Source of the DNA: Solibacillus faecavium
GTDB lineage: Bacteria; Bacillota; Bacilli; Bacillales_A; Planococcaceae
Direction: 5' to 3'
Length of the DNA stretch: 64,000 bases
NCBI RefSeq assembly: GCF_014836905.1
Contig: NZ_JACSPZ010000002.1
Span: 186,001 to 250,000, forward strand
The translations under genes were made by a program, and so were the position numbers. Below, piece by piece: positions 1-9,073 of the stretch. Position 1 is the first letter of the stretch; every line of letters starts with the position of its first letter. The notes beneath the pieces are model-generated. The model did not search any database and had not been told where the DNA came from. It saw nothing but the letters and a program-made list of their open reading frames with translations.

Positions 1-477
1 AAGCCATTTGATACACAACCCGGTATTATAGAGGTTATGTCAGGCTATACAGGGGGACATGTTGAGAATCCAACATACGAACAAGTTTGCAGTGAGACAA
101 CTGGTCATTTAGAGGCTGTACAAATAACATTTGATCCAGCTATTTACCCTTATGAAAAATTAGTTGAGCTTTATTGGACATTAATTGATCCTACTGATGC
201 GGGCGGCCAATTTTATGACCGCGGAGAATCCTATTCAACGGCTATTTTTTATCATGATGATGTTCAAAAACAAATTGCCGAACAATCAAAGGCGAAGTTG
301 GAAGCAAGCGGGAAATTCAAAGCACCAATTGCTGTAAAGATTTTAGAAGCAAAGCCGTTCTATGTGGCTGAAGAATATCACCAACATTACTATAAAAAGA
401 ATCCTGCTCATTACGAGCGCTATTCCATTGGTTCGGGGCGAGCTGGATTTATTGAAAAACATTGGGGGTCGAAGTAA
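1..477 (+). CDS. msrA: Peptide-methionine (S)-S-oxide reductase MsrA, 5'-truncated by window edge
   Basis: MsrA reduces the S-epimer of methionine sulfoxide in oxidised proteins, using a catalytic cysteine in a GCFWC motif. The open frame runs from base 1 with no start, so the N-terminus with that motif lies outside the window; the ATG at 37 is internal. The visible 158 residues carry the family motifs SGYTGGH, GHLEAV and [14 protein letters not shown] and a C-terminal EYHQHYY motif. They align throughout with the complete MsrA at 42943-43464, so the genome has at least two paralogues. Its stop is immediately followed by the ATG of msrB, so the two are co-transcribed and probably translationally coupled, which gives repair of both sulfoxide epimers. 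Confidence 0.96.
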   Translation, partial: KPFDTQPGIIEVMSGYTGGHVENPTYEQVCSETTGHLEAVQITFDPAIYPYEKLVELYWTLIDPTDAGGQFYDRGESYSTAIFYHDDVQKQIAEQSKAKLEASGKFKAPIAVKILEAKPFYVAEEYHQHYYKKNPAHYERYSIGSGRAGFIEKHWGSK

Positions 478-906
478 ATGAATAAAGAAGAACGCTTAAA
501 GCAATTAACAGAGATGCAGTATCATGTTACGCAAAATCAAGGAACTGAACCGCCATTTAGAAATGAATACAACGATGTTTTTGAAGATGGAATCTATGTT
601 GATATTGTATCCGGGAAACCATTATTCAGTTCAAAGGATAAATATGATGCCGGCTGTGGTTGGCCATCGTTTTCAAAACCAATCGAACAAGTGGAAGTGA
701 CGGAGCATTTTGATACTTCTCACGGCATGCGTCGTGTAGAAGTTCGAAGTAAAACTGCCGATTCGCATTTAGGACATGTGTTTCCGGATGGACCACAGGA
801 ATTAGGCGGATTACGTTACTGCATCAATTCTGCAGCATTACGCTTTATTCCAGTTTCAGAATTGGAAAAGGAAGGTTATCCTCAATATTTATCAATGTTC
901 AAATAA
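478..906 (+). CDS. msrB: Peptide-methionine (R)-S-oxide reductase MsrB
   Basis: MsrB reduces the R-epimer of protein methionine sulfoxide and complements MsrA. The 142-residue protein has the SelR-fold motifs [23 protein letters not shown]-like residues and the catalytic [11 protein letters not shown] segment. The paired CxxC zinc ligands seen in E. coli MsrB are absent ([10 protein letters not shown] occupies the first position), so this is the zinc-free form as in Bacillus subtilis. The gene starts directly at the msrA stop codon. A strong bidirectional hairpin at 910-947 ends the operon. Confidence 0.97.
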   Translation: MNKEERLKQLTEMQYHVTQNQGTEPPFRNEYNDVFEDGIYVDIVSGKPLFSSKDKYDAGCGWPSFSKPIEQVEVTEHFDTSHGMRRVEVRSKTADSHLGHVFPDGPQELGGLRYCINSAALRFIPVSELEKEGYPQYLSMFK

Positions 907-909
907 AAA

Positions 910-947
910 CAACTCGCTTATGGAATCCCATAAGCGAGTTGTTTTTT
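910..947. terminator. Bidirectional intrinsic terminator between msrB and the chemoreceptor gene
   Basis: A perfect 14-bp stem (910-923 with 928-941), loop AATC, is followed by six T on the plus strand and preceded by five A. It can therefore terminate the msrAB transcript and the convergent chemoreceptor transcript. Confidence 0.93.
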
Positions 948-951
948 AATG

Positions 952-2730
952 TTAAATTTTAAATTCACTAACAACACTTCGTAAATTATCAGCTTGCGCG
1001 GCCAATTCGACAGCCGACGCATTAATTTCCTCCATCGAAGCCGAGCCTTGAGAAGCAGCAGCTGCACTGCGTTCCGTGTTAGCGGCTGTATTATCTGCAA
1101 CCGCAGCAACATGAACAAAGGAAGAATTCACATCGTGACTATTGTGCAATGTTTGCTCAATTTGACCAACCATATGTGTTAAAATATCCGATGTTTTTTC
1201 TGTCTGTAACAAAATATTTTGCAAAGAATCCGTTGTTTCATTTGTTACTTCGACACCGCGAATTACTTTTTGTACGCCTGTTTGGTTTTGGGCAATGATG
1301 GATTTCACTTCGGACTGAATAGATCCGACAATTACTGCTACTTCACTTGCAGCCTGCTGAGATTGCTCTGCAAGCTTTCGTACTTCATCAGCAACAACGG
1401 CAAATCCACGTCCATGCTCTCCAGCACGTGCGGCTTCGATTGCAGCGTTTAAAGCCAATAAGTTTGTTTGTTCAGCAATTGCTGTAATGGTACTAATAAT
1501 AGATGTAATATTTTCAGATTTACGGCCTAAATTTTCAACTGTTGCCGATGTAGTTGCCATCGTTTCTTCAATTTCTAACATCACGTTTGAAGATTGCGTA
1601 ACCGAATTACTACCGAGATGTGCAGCATCCTTCATGTGTAGAGCGGCCTGTTGAACTTCCAATGCCTTTTCATTTAACTCATGCATCGATTGCTCAAGCT
1701 TTTGCATTTCGTTTGCTGCATTTCCGATACTAGTTAAAATCTCTGTGCTATCATTCGCAATATCCATCGTAGAGTCTGCAATAAAATCAATCGTACGTGC
1801 ATTCTCATCTGCTAAAGCCATTAATTCCTGAGAACTGCCTGACACATTATCTGCGAGGTTAGAAACACGCTTTATTAATACGGATATAGACTCGATTAGA
1901 ATATTTGTTGAGTTGGCAATTTCAGAAAATTCATCTTTAGTTTTAACATTTACACGACGTGTTAGATCGCCGCCAGCTTGTGCAATATCCAAAATGGACT
2001 CATTAATTGCTTTTGTATTTCTACGGATTGATTTAAATAGCATATAGCCCAACGTCATGGTCAATATAATCGCAATAAAAGCTAATACAAAAAAAGAAAT
2101 TTTAGAGGCTAAAGCAAATTGCTCTAAATCCGTTATGGATTCCTCGTTACGTTGTTCTAAAATTTGAATCAATTTAGATGTATTATCATCAATATATGAT
2201 TTGAAGCTTTGGCTTCCGCTATTTTGAAAGAGTTTTGCCGCATTTTCATATCCGTATTTTTGACGTACATCAATTGTAGATTTAGAATAGGATAAATAAT
2301 TCGTATAAAATTGCTGAATTTGTCCAACAATCTTCAACTCTTCATCCTGATTTTCAAAGGATTTCTGAACAGATGTCAGATTGTTATGTATTAGTTCTTT
2401 CGTATCCTCATATAATTGCAGATACTTTTCGTCACCTGTAATTAAGTAGGTCTGTTCATGGCTTGACAGTTTTGCAATATCAGAAGCCAGGTTGTTAATT
2501 TGAAATTGCTGTTTTAAATTTTCATCTGCAAAACTACGCAAGCTATTTTGTAAGTTTGTTATATTAATATACGATAAAATTTGCATAGCAAGGATAATTG
2601 CCATTAAAATTGTAAACGCAATTAAAATTTTACCTCGAATGAGATGGAAGAAATGAAGTGGTTTTTTTGCAGTTTTCATTTTTTTATTAGTTTTTTCTCG
2701 TTTCGTACTTGATTTTTTTTTCTTTTGCAT
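952..2730 (-). CDS. Methyl-accepting chemotaxis protein with CHASE3-like sensor domain
   Basis: This is a transmembrane chemoreceptor that would signal to CheA/CheW. The 592 residues show a lysine-rich cytoplasmic start, TM1 at about 34-55, an extracytoplasmic helical domain at about 60-205, TM2 at about 211-233, a HAMP linker at about 235-290 and a long coiled-coil signalling domain. The hairpin tip at about 419-457 contains the hallmark [20 protein letters not shown] and the following [12 protein letters not shown]. The extracytoplasmic segment [16 protein letters not shown] resembles CHASE3 domains; the ligand is unknown. The start at 2730 follows a GGTGA-type ribosome site. No che genes are nearby, so it is an orphan receptor. 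Confidence 0.94.
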   Translation of the reverse strand: MQKKKKSSTKREKTNKKMKTAKKPLHFFHLIRGKILIAFTILMAIILAMQILSYINITNLQNSLRSFADENLKQQFQINNLASDIAKLSSHEQTYLITGDEKYLQLYEDTKELIHNNLTSVQKSFENQDEELKIVGQIQQFYTNYLSYSKSTIDVRQKYGYENAAKLFQNSGSQSFKSYIDDNTSKLIQILEQRNEESITDLEQFALASKISFFVLAFIAIILTMTLGYMLFKSIRRNTKAINESILDIAQAGGDLTRRVNVKTKDEFSEIANSTNILIESISVLIKRVSNLADNVSGSSQELMALADENARTIDFIADSTMDIANDSTEILTSIGNAANEMQKLEQSMHELNEKALEVQQAALHMKDAAHLGSNSVTQSSNVMLEIEETMATTSATVENLGRKSENITSIISTITAIAEQTNLLALNAAIEAARAGEHGRGFAVVADEVRKLAEQSQQAASEVAVIVGSIQSEVKSIIAQNQTGVQKVIRGVEVTNETTDSLQNILLQTEKTSDILTHMVGQIEQTLHNSHDVNSSFVHVAAVADNTAANTERSAAAASQGSASMEEINASAVELAAQADNLRSVVSEFKI

Positions 2731-2834
2731 AAATTCACCATCTTTTCTGAAAAATCAATATTTTATTATAATACTACACTAATGGGGATTTTTCACTACA
2801 ATAATGTAAAAATATATAAGTAGGAGGGAAAATA

Positions 2835-3056
2835 TTGAAAAAGTCATTTTATCACTATGTATTAACATATAGAGGGGGAGAATGGTCTGATGAAAAAGTT
2901 CGTTTTGCTGAAAGTATGTTCATAGATCATTCATTTCCAAAGCAATCGGATAATTTCGAGGAGCTTTCGACCTATATTGAATTACAGGCAGACGAATATT
3001 TAACAATAAGTGCGTTTGATTCACTGTGGGATTTATATGAGGCTAAATTCAATTGA
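2835..3056 (+). CDS. yozE: YozE family (UPF0346) small protein
   Basis: This 73-residue soluble protein belongs to the YozE/UPF0346 family, a small SAM-like helical fold of unknown function conserved in Bacillales. [10 protein letters not shown] at the N-terminus, DHSFPKQS in the middle and FDSLWDLYE at the end match B. subtilis YozE as I remember it. The start is TTG at 2835, chosen because AGGAGGG lies six bases upstream at 2822-2828. It is monocistronic and divergent from the chemoreceptor gene. In Staphylococcus the homologue also sits between msrAB and ctpA. Confidence 0.9.
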   Translation: MKKSFYHYVLTYRGGEWSDEKVRFAESMFIDHSFPKQSDNFEELSTYIELQADEYLTISAFDSLWDLYEAKFN

Positions 3057-3191
3057 TATTTTGCATACCCACGAATTTTTAGGTATAGTTGTACTAAAAT
3101 CCGTAGATGTGAAATTGCTTACATTTGACAAAATATTGTATGTTTAACCAATATTTTTAAAAAGCAAGACGTCTAACGATTGAATATTTAT

Positions 3192-3206
3192 ACGAAAACG
3201 TTTACA
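3192..3206 (+). promoter_or_regulatory. Possible CcpA cre site upstream of deoD
   Basis: ACGAAAACGTTTACA matches the degenerate catabolite-responsive element consensus WTGNAANCGNWNNCW at all fixed positions except one (C for T at position 2). It lies 36 bp before the deoD start, a position suited to repression. Nothing else supports it. Confidence 0.4.
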
Positions 3207-3241
3207 ATTTAGAAGAATTATGATGAAAAGAGGTTTTATAA

Positions 3242-3949
3242 ATGAGCGTTCACATTAATGCCAAAAAAGGCGACATTGCAGAAATCGTATTATTACCAGG
3301 AGATCCGTTGCGTGCTAAATATATTGCTGAAACATTTCTAGAAGATGTTGTTCAGTATAATGAAGTGCGTAATATTTTAGGCTATACAGGTACGTATAAA
3401 GGTAAACGTATTTCTGTACAAGGTACAGGCATGGGTGTACCTTCGATTTCAATTTATGCGACAGAATTAATGCAAGAGTATGGTGTACAAAAATTAATCC
3501 GTGTAGGTACTTGCGGTGCGATCCAAAAAGATGTAAAAGTGCGCGATGTAATCATTGCTCAATCTTCATCTACGGATTCTAGTTTAAACCGTGTTATTTT
3601 TGGCGGTACAATTGATTTTGCACCAACAGCTGACTTCGATTTATTATTAAAAGCATACAATGCAGCAAAAGAAGCAGACTTAAACGTGCGTGTAGGGAAC
3701 ATTTTCACTGCTGATATGTTCTATTCAGATGAAGCACAAAACGAAAAATTAGCACAATACGGTGTGTTAGCTGTAGAGATGGAAACATCTGCACTTTACA
3801 CATTAGCTGCTAAATTCGGTCGTCAAGCTCTTACAGTATTAACTGTATCTGACCACATCTTAACTGGCGAAGTAACAACTTCTGAAGAGCGTCAAACAAC
3901 GTTCAACGATATGATGGTTATTGCGTTAGAAGCTGCGATTCAAGAGTAG
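3242..3949 (+). CDS. deoD: Purine-nucleoside phosphorylase, DeoD type
   Basis: DeoD is a hexameric cytoplasmic phosphorylase that splits purine (deoxy)nucleosides into base and (deoxy)ribose-1-phosphate for salvage. The 235-residue length is normal for the family. Visible motifs are the phosphate-binding [12 protein letters not shown] near the N-terminus, [15 protein letters not shown], the nucleoside-binding [12 protein letters not shown] and the catalytic-aspartate segment [16 protein letters not shown] lies before the ATG. The gene stands alone, with a possible cre site upstream and a terminator at 3986-4021. Confidence 0.97.
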   Translation: MSVHINAKKGDIAEIVLLPGDPLRAKYIAETFLEDVVQYNEVRNILGYTGTYKGKRISVQGTGMGVPSISIYATELMQEYGVQKLIRVGTCGAIQKDVKVRDVIIAQSSSTDSSLNRVIFGGTIDFAPTADFDLLLKAYNAAKEADLNVRVGNIFTADMFYSDEAQNEKLAQYGVLAVEMETSALYTLAAKFGRQALTVLTVSDHILTGEVTTSEERQTTFNDMMVIALEAAIQE

Positions 3950-3985
3950 GAATACAAAGGGTTTATCCATAACGTAATTTTGAAA

Positions 3986-4021
3986 GTGCCTAACAGGTGA
4001 AAACTTGTTAGGTGCTTTTTT
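3986..4021 (+). terminator. Intrinsic terminator of deoD
   Basis: GTGCCTAACAGG pairs with CTTGTTAGGTGC (one mismatch and G-U wobble) around a short A-rich loop and is followed by a T run. Confidence 0.85.
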
Positions 4022-4224
4022 AGTTGAATGAATCAATAGCATGTAAATAGAGGTATTCAGCGTGTTTCAAGTTTCACTCGTTTACTCGACTATCATATGA
4101 AATAAAATTGTGAGTTAATTAGGTAATAAAAAGACCAAATGGTAAATTAAAAAAATAATAGCAACTTTAGCAAATTCTTAGTCGTCTCACTTGTGAAGGG
4201 AAAATGATTCAGGGAGATTAAAAA

Positions 4225-4716
4225 ATGTCTAAAATGAATCCTTTAGTTCTGATTGAAGAAATATACAATGAGCATTATGCGTATTTAAGAAACTTTTTAA
4301 TAGGTCTAACTAAAAGTGACGTAATCGCTGATGATATTATTCAAGATTTTTTTACAAAAATATTAGTTTCACCCTCAGTAGTTACAGAAGTTAAGTATAT
4401 GAGGAGTTGGTTAATAACAGGGGTTAAAAATACACTGCTAGATTATTATAAAAAGAAGAAGCCTGAGTTGCTACATGATGAGAATATTATTGAAACGTTG
4501 TTGGTTGATAATTATACACCTGAAGTAAGTGCAACACTTAATAACGAATTGGAAATAGTTTTAAGCAAGCTATCGACTTCTGAAAAAGCAATTATTATAG
4601 CAAAAGAATATTATGGTTATGATTACAATGAGATTAGTGATCTATTAAATATACCCGTATCCACAATAAAATCGATTGTGTTCAGAATGAGAAAAAGAAT
4701 GATTAAAGTGAGGTAA
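4225..4716 (+). CDS. ECF-type RNA polymerase sigma factor
   Basis: At 163 residues this has the size and two-domain layout of an extracytoplasmic-function sigma factor. A sigma2-like region at about 12-80 contains DDIIQDFFTKI and YMRSWLITGVKNTLLDYYKKK, the latter matching the conserved region 2.4 pattern. A sigma4-like region at about 105-160 contains LSTSEKAIIIAKEYYGYDYNEIS followed by a helix-turn-helix (PVSTIKSIVFRMRKR). It is followed after 4 bp by a zinc anti-sigma factor, the usual arrangement for membrane-stress sigma factors. The stimulus and regulon cannot be read from the sequence. I found no clear autoregulatory ECF promoter upstream. Confidence 0.88.
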   Translation: MSKMNPLVLIEEIYNEHYAYLRNFLIGLTKSDVIADDIIQDFFTKILVSPSVVTEVKYMRSWLITGVKNTLLDYYKKKKPELLHDENIIETLLVDNYTPEVSATLNNELEIVLSKLSTSEKAIIIAKEYYGYDYNEISDLLNIPVSTIKSIVFRMRKRMIKVR

Positions 4717-4720
4717 TTCT

Positions 4721-5209
4721 ATGGATTCTTTCAAAAAAATACATCTTTTATCTCTGGAGTTGATTCCCATCATCAATGACCTGGATGATGAGCCGAGACA
4801 GGTTGTTTTAGAACATATCACTTACTGTGAAGATTGCCAAAAATTATATGATCGTACAGAAAACTTTAATTCCAGTATGCCAAAGCAAGAATACTCAGAG
4901 GATGTGGAGTTAAAGCCTTTAAAAAAATTAGTGCAGTTTAATAATGGATTAAAGTTATTACTTATTACTGTAAGAGCGTTAATTTTATTTTATATTGTTT
5001 ACTCCAGCTTTAAATATTATGGTGTGGAGTCTGTAACATCGATGCTAGAGTATTTCAAATCTGGGATATTTTTATTTTACATACCAGCTGCCATATTCCT
5101 ACTTGTATTTGCGTTTACATTCTTCAATAAAAAATGGGTCTGGATATCGTTGGTGATTGATTTAGTAATTATTTTATTTTTAGAAAAAGTGTTGCAGTTA
5201 TTTTTATAA
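4721..5209 (+). CDS. Membrane-bound zinc anti-sigma factor
   Basis: The 162-residue protein has a cytoplasmic N-terminal zinc-binding motif, HITYCEDCQ (HxxxCxxC), typical of ZAS-type anti-sigma factors. Three hydrophobic segments follow at about 80-100, 115-135 and 140-160. It would hold the sigma factor encoded 4 bp upstream at the membrane until a signal releases it. There is almost no extracytoplasmic domain, so the signal may be sensed within the membrane or by the downstream membrane protein. The assignment rests on the motif and on the gene pairing. Confidence 0.85.
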   Translation: MDSFKKIHLLSLELIPIINDLDDEPRQVVLEHITYCEDCQKLYDRTENFNSSMPKQEYSEDVELKPLKKLVQFNNGLKLLLITVRALILFYIVYSSFKYYGVESVTSMLEYFKSGIFLFYIPAAIFLLVFAFTFFNKKWVWISLVIDLVIILFLEKVLQLFL

Positions 5210-5226
5210 ATGGAGGTGTTAAATTG

Positions 5227-5880
5227 ATGTATTTTGTCATGTTGTTTGGATTGTTTTTAGGTATTATATTTTTTGCATTTGTTTTTATTGCTTCAAAAAG
5301 GAGCAGCAAATATTATTTAGCACCAGTCATTACCTTTTTGTTTTCTGGAATGATTGTGGCATACAGCCTATTTCTCGTTGGGGGATTCGAAGGAATGGGG
5401 TATTTATTTTTAGCAGTAGGATTTCTTGTCGTTAGTATTGTAGGGACATTGCTGTTACCGTTATTAATTCCTAAGGTTAAATCAAAATCGTTTAATAGAA
5501 AAGATAAAATTAGTTTGTTCCTTTTACCTATTCTATTTTTTGCAACAATCGGGATAGCCATAATTTCAGAAGATGGCTACTGGATTATTGAACAGTCAAG
5601 CGCTGCTCCTGTAGAAACAGAAGGTTACCGAATTTCCACTATTTCTGAAGGTAGCAAAGCAATCACTTTACAACTTGGGGAAAAATACCTTGGAAAAGAG
5701 ATTGAAGTGAAAAAGGTAAGTAAACGAGGGGCGACAGAAATAATTTTGAAATTTGTAGATGGAGGGGATGATGATAAAGTTCCTTTTATAAAGATCGGTC
5801 TAAATGAAATAAACGAACCATTGAAAGTACAATCAACGGATGGCGATATTATTGAATCATTAGGGGGCACATGGGATTAA
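5227..5880 (+). CDS. Membrane protein with extracytoplasmic C-terminal domain, third gene of the sigma operon
   Basis: About 217 residues with four hydrophobic segments (roughly 1-22, 30-50, 58-80 and 98-115) and a polar, probably extracytoplasmic domain of about 100 residues. I do not recognise the family. ATG 5227 is preferred over the adjacent TTG 5224 because GGAGGTG at 5212-5218 is then eight bases away. It follows the anti-sigma gene by 17 bp with no terminator between, so it is probably the sensor, effector or target of the sigma/anti-sigma pair. That role is inferred from position only. Confidence 0.75.
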   Translation: MYFVMLFGLFLGIIFFAFVFIASKRSSKYYLAPVITFLFSGMIVAYSLFLVGGFEGMGYLFLAVGFLVVSIVGTLLLPLLIPKVKSKSFNRKDKISLFLLPILFFATIGIAIISEDGYWIIEQSSAAPVETEGYRISTISEGSKAITLQLGEKYLGKEIEVKKVSKRGATEIILKFVDGGDDDKVPFIKIGLNEINEPLKVQSTDGDIIESLGGTWD

Positions 5881-6004
5881 AGTTATCTAAAATTGAATAG
5901 AAATTATAGTTAGTTAAAGGGTAAGCCAGTCCAAATAATGGTGCTTAATGTACGCCAGACTAATAGCTTATGTAATGATAGAGGAGAAGTACTTGTATGT
6001 AGCT

Positions 6005-6241
6005 TTACGCACAAGTACTTTTCCTTTTTATAGTGTTCATAATACTAGTGATGATCGAGAAAATCGTAAATATAATCACCCAAAAGAAGAATGTTTCACC
6101 AAATGTTGTAAACGTAAGTATTGTTAATACGCTAAATACGATTAATGGAGCGATGAACCATTTTTTAAATAACAAATAACTTATTGATGAAACAGTATAA
6201 ATGATAATAGGTAAAATTAAAAATACTAATAGAAATTCCAT
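6005..6241 (-). CDS. Small membrane protein, DUF2651-like
   Basis: This 78-residue hydrophobic protein has three predicted membrane segments (about 2-22, 28-48 and 51-68) and a short basic tail. The layout, and the FGETFFFWVIIFT stretch in the last helix, resemble DUF2651 membrane proteins of Bacillus (YbeF group) as I recall them. The start is supported by a perfect AGGAGG on the minus strand at 6247-6252. It is monocistronic and convergent with the sigma operon. Function is unknown. Confidence 0.7.
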   Translation of the reverse strand: MEFLLVFLILPIIIYTVSSISYLLFKKWFIAPLIVFSVLTILTFTTFGETFFFWVIIFTIFSIITSIMNTIKRKSTCA

Positions 6242-6557
6242 ACTATCCTCCTAAAACATCAGCTTTTGCTAAAACTATGTTAATACTTTCTCGTATTAAA
6301 ATTGTAACATAGGAAATTTATGGTTGATATAGTTTTAAATTTTTCATAAAAAAATTAACAGTATACAACGGACGAATTTATCGAATGAAAGCTTTACTAT
6401 TCTTTTGCTGAATTGTATCAGATTTTGATAGGAAGCATTCAGTGTATCAAGTAACAAAAATCGCCGAATTTTCACACTATCTCAAATAGGGTATTTATGG
6501 TAACATGTAACTGAATCTTTCAATGTTACAAAATAAAAGGAAGTGTAATAATCACAT
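6242..6557. other. Intergenic region upstream of the SLH transglycosylase gene
   Basis: About 316 bp without a gene. It must hold divergent promoters for the small membrane protein and the transglycosylase. An inverted repeat GTAACAT (6500-6506) / ATGTTAC (6523-6529) sits 30 bp before the downstream ATG and could form a leader hairpin. I see no convincing ORF. Confidence 0.5.
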
Positions 6558-8084
6558 ATGAAAAAGATATTGAAACCATTGATTAGTATTGTTGCCATTG
6601 GTGCACTCTCCCTATCTATCAATATAAATCAAAATGTATTTGCGGATACATGTGAGTATGATACATCATCAAAGGTAAACCCAGACTATTCCACAATGAA
6701 CTGTTTGTTAACGGAAACAGCACTGAGATATAATGTGCCTCCTGAAATTGTGAAGGCGGTTGCGGAAGGTGAAAGTGGAAATTGGCGACATTTTGATCAG
6801 AATGGCAAAGCGATTGTGACGGCTGATAATGGAATTGGTCTTATGCAAATTACTAATCAAGCGCGCTACGATCAAGAGAAGCTAAAAAGTGATCTTGTCT
6901 ATAATATTCAGGCTGGCGTAGAGACGCTGGATAAAATGTTTAATCGCAAGGATTTGCCTAGCATTAACGGCGGGGAAAGAGAAGTATTGGAACATTGGTA
7001 TTTCGCGATTATGGCTTATAACGGGACTAAACCAGTAAATAGTCCAATTGTCCAAGCAACGGGTGAAAGAAATGTTAATGCCTATCAAGAAAAAATTCTC
7101 GGAATTGTTAAGAAATCTGAATTAATTAACTTAAAGGAACTGCCATTTAAACGTGAACATTTCCAATATGACTCTAACAGCAAGGAAAATATTAAATTTT
7201 CAGCACTGAATTATCAATTTGATTTACCATTAACAAAATCAAAGTATTTTTTCAAAACGAATCAAAAAGTAAGTGCAACAGCTAACCCTAAATTTAGATC
7301 AACACCTACAACGAATAATGAAAATATTAAGGGTACTTTAAATAAAGGCGAAATGGTTACCATTACTGGTCCATTTGTATACGATGAAGTTTCAACGAAG
7401 AAAAACCATTTTGTTTGGTATCCAGTAAAAAGAAGCGACGGGTCAGAGGGGTATGTAGCTTCAAGTTATTTAGAGTACCCGGAAATGACAACGTTACCGG
7501 TACCGAGTCCAGCAGAGGGTACTACACCTATACCGGACTACTCAGAATATATTAAAAAGTATGCTGATTTCAACCCTACAGCTTGGTGGAAAGATGATAT
7601 GATTTGGGCAATCGATCGAGGCTTAATTAAAGGGTACAATGACGAATGGAACGCAAAAACAAAGAAATACGAAACCCAGCTACAACCGAACAGACATTTA
7701 ACGGAAGCTCACTTCTTAACAATCTTCTTCCGTTATGCTCAAAATGATGAATTAGCAAATGTAAAAGGCACGTCGTCTTGGAGCAGAAGTGGTATATACA
7801 ACATGGCGGAAAAATACAAAATGCCTGTACTGGCAAATGAAAAATCCAAAGCATCTAGAGCTTTAGCTGAAAGTGGTATTAAACGTGGTAAGTTAGCGGA
7901 ATTGATGGTTTCTTACCACTTAGGTAAACAAGTAAGTGAAAACGAAGCGATTCAATTTTTCATGGATAACGGGATTACTACAGCTAAATCAATCGTTGCA
8001 TACGAGCCTGACCGAATTTTAACTCGAGCTCATATATCTGCATTTATTCAAAGATACGAATCATTCGAATCAAAGCAAAAATAA
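6558..8084 (+). CDS. Secreted lytic transglycosylase with SH3-like and SLH regions
   Basis: This 508-residue exoprotein has a signal peptide (about 1-29, cleavage near NVFA-D). An SLT-type transglycosylase domain follows at about 44-180, with the catalytic glutamate in AEGESGNW (Glu72) and the conserved GIGLMQIT and MAYNG motifs. A bacterial SH3-like segment at about 235-310 ends GSEGYVASSYLEYP. The C-terminal 340-505 region resembles S-layer homology repeats (WWKDDMIWAIDRGLIKGY, then RILTRAHISAFIQRY), which would tether it to pyruvylated wall polymer. It would cleave glycan strands at the cell surface. The ribosome site (AAAGGAAGTG) is unusually far from the ATG, about 13 bases. A terminator follows at 8095-8125. 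Confidence 0.86.
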   Translation: MKKILKPLISIVAIGALSLSININQNVFADTCEYDTSSKVNPDYSTMNCLLTETALRYNVPPEIVKAVAEGESGNWRHFDQNGKAIVTADNGIGLMQITNQARYDQEKLKSDLVYNIQAGVETLDKMFNRKDLPSINGGEREVLEHWYFAIMAYNGTKPVNSPIVQATGERNVNAYQEKILGIVKKSELINLKELPFKREHFQYDSNSKENIKFSALNYQFDLPLTKSKYFFKTNQKVSATANPKFRSTPTTNNENIKGTLNKGEMVTITGPFVYDEVSTKKNHFVWYPVKRSDGSEGYVASSYLEYPEMTTLPVPSPAEGTTPIPDYSEYIKKYADFNPTAWWKDDMIWAIDRGLIKGYNDEWNAKTKKYETQLQPNRHLTEAHFLTIFFRYAQNDELANVKGTSSWSRSGIYNMAEKYKMPVLANEKSKASRALAESGIKRGKLAELMVSYHLGKQVSENEAIQFFMDNGITTAKSIVAYEPDRILTRAHISAFIQRYESFESKQK

Positions 8085-8094
8085 TAGAACTTAG

Positions 8095-8125
8095 AAAACG
8101 GTTGCGTTCTTGCAATCGTTTTTCT
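8095..8125 (+). terminator. Intrinsic terminator of the transglycosylase gene
   Basis: AAAACGGTTGC (8095-8105) pairs with GCAATCGTTTT (8112-8122) with one G-U pair, followed by a T-rich tract. Confidence 0.85.
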
Positions 8126-8313
8126 ATTTTTTGAATATCCAATCACTATTAATAACATTGCAGAATAATTTTAAGCACTTATTTCTTGGGTAACACGTAG
8201 TCTACATAAGCTTTTTACCATTTTCATTCCTCCACTCCAATAAAATTATATGACTATAAAAATAATTTTGGGGTAGAAGTAAAGAAAATATTTATTATGA
8301 AAGAGGCGTTAAC

Positions 8314-8862
8314 ATGCAAGAAATACTACTAATTTTGGCAATACAACTAGTTTATGTACCTTTAATGACATTGCGAACGATTTTCTTAGTAAAAAATATG
8401 AGACTTCTCGCTTCGATTTTTGGTGTTATGGAAGTACTTATTAATGTATTTGCATTATCTATCATTTTCAGCGGCGATCAAAACTTCATAGCGATGCTCG
8501 TATATGCACTCGGGTTTGGTCTAGGAATCCCATTAGGAACAATGATTGAAAGTAAGCTAGCTGTTGGTTATGTTTCTGTTACGATTAACACGCAGGAAAA
8601 AAATCAGGAATTAATTGATATGTTAAGAGATAATGGATTTGCCATCACGACGTATATTAGCCAAGGACGTGACAGCGACCGATTTAAATACGAAATTTTG
8701 GCAAAACGAAATCGTGAAAAGGAACTGTTCAATCTTGTAGAATCAATTGAACCTAAGGCATTTATCATTTCATATGAGCCTAAATCATTCAGAGGAGGTT
8801 TCCTAGTTGATCGAATGCGTAATAAAAAGTTTAAACTTAAAAAGAAGTCTGAAAATAGTTGA
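8314..8862 (+). CDS. yebE: YebE/UPF0316 family membrane protein (DUF2179 domain)
   Basis: The 182-residue protein has three membrane helices in its first half (about 3-22, 33-53 and 58-80). A soluble DUF2179 domain follows at about 95-165, beginning GYVSVTINTQ and ending PKAFIISYEPKSFRGG. This arrangement is that of the UPF0316 family (B. subtilis YebE). The function is unknown; DUF2179 domains are thought to bind a small ligand. AAAGAGG precedes the ATG. It is probably monocistronic. Confidence 0.85.
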   Translation: MQEILLILAIQLVYVPLMTLRTIFLVKNMRLLASIFGVMEVLINVFALSIIFSGDQNFIAMLVYALGFGLGIPLGTMIESKLAVGYVSVTINTQEKNQELIDMLRDNGFAITTYISQGRDSDRFKYEILAKRNREKELFNLVESIEPKAFIISYEPKSFRGGFLVDRMRNKKFKLKKKSENS

Positions 8863-8956
8863 TAAGTTTGAATTAAAAAAATCAGTAATTACATGTATAA
8901 ATAAATAAAAATGAATCAAACTATTAATGATGGTCGGTTAGCCATCGAATGATTTC

Positions 8957-8989
8957 GGCGCAGAAGGCTTCGTCCTTCGCGCCTTTTTT
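8957..8989 (+). terminator. Intrinsic terminator downstream of yebE
   Basis: GGCGCAGAAGG (8957-8967) pairs with CCTTCGCGCC (8974-8983) with one bulged A, followed by six T. It lies 95 bp past the yebE stop. A short GATGG/CCATC hairpin just upstream makes a tandem structure. Confidence 0.8.
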
Positions 8990-9073
8990 ATGCTTATAGA
9001 CTGTTAAATTATTTAAAAATGATGTTATGGAAATCCTCTTTTCTTCAAATAATGAATAAAAAGAGGTGAAAAG

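Noticed and set aside
8171-8221. Minus-strand 16-codon frame preceded by GGAGG (8227-8231)
   Set aside because: Too short to judge, no distinctive composition, and it may be chance in an AT-rich gap.
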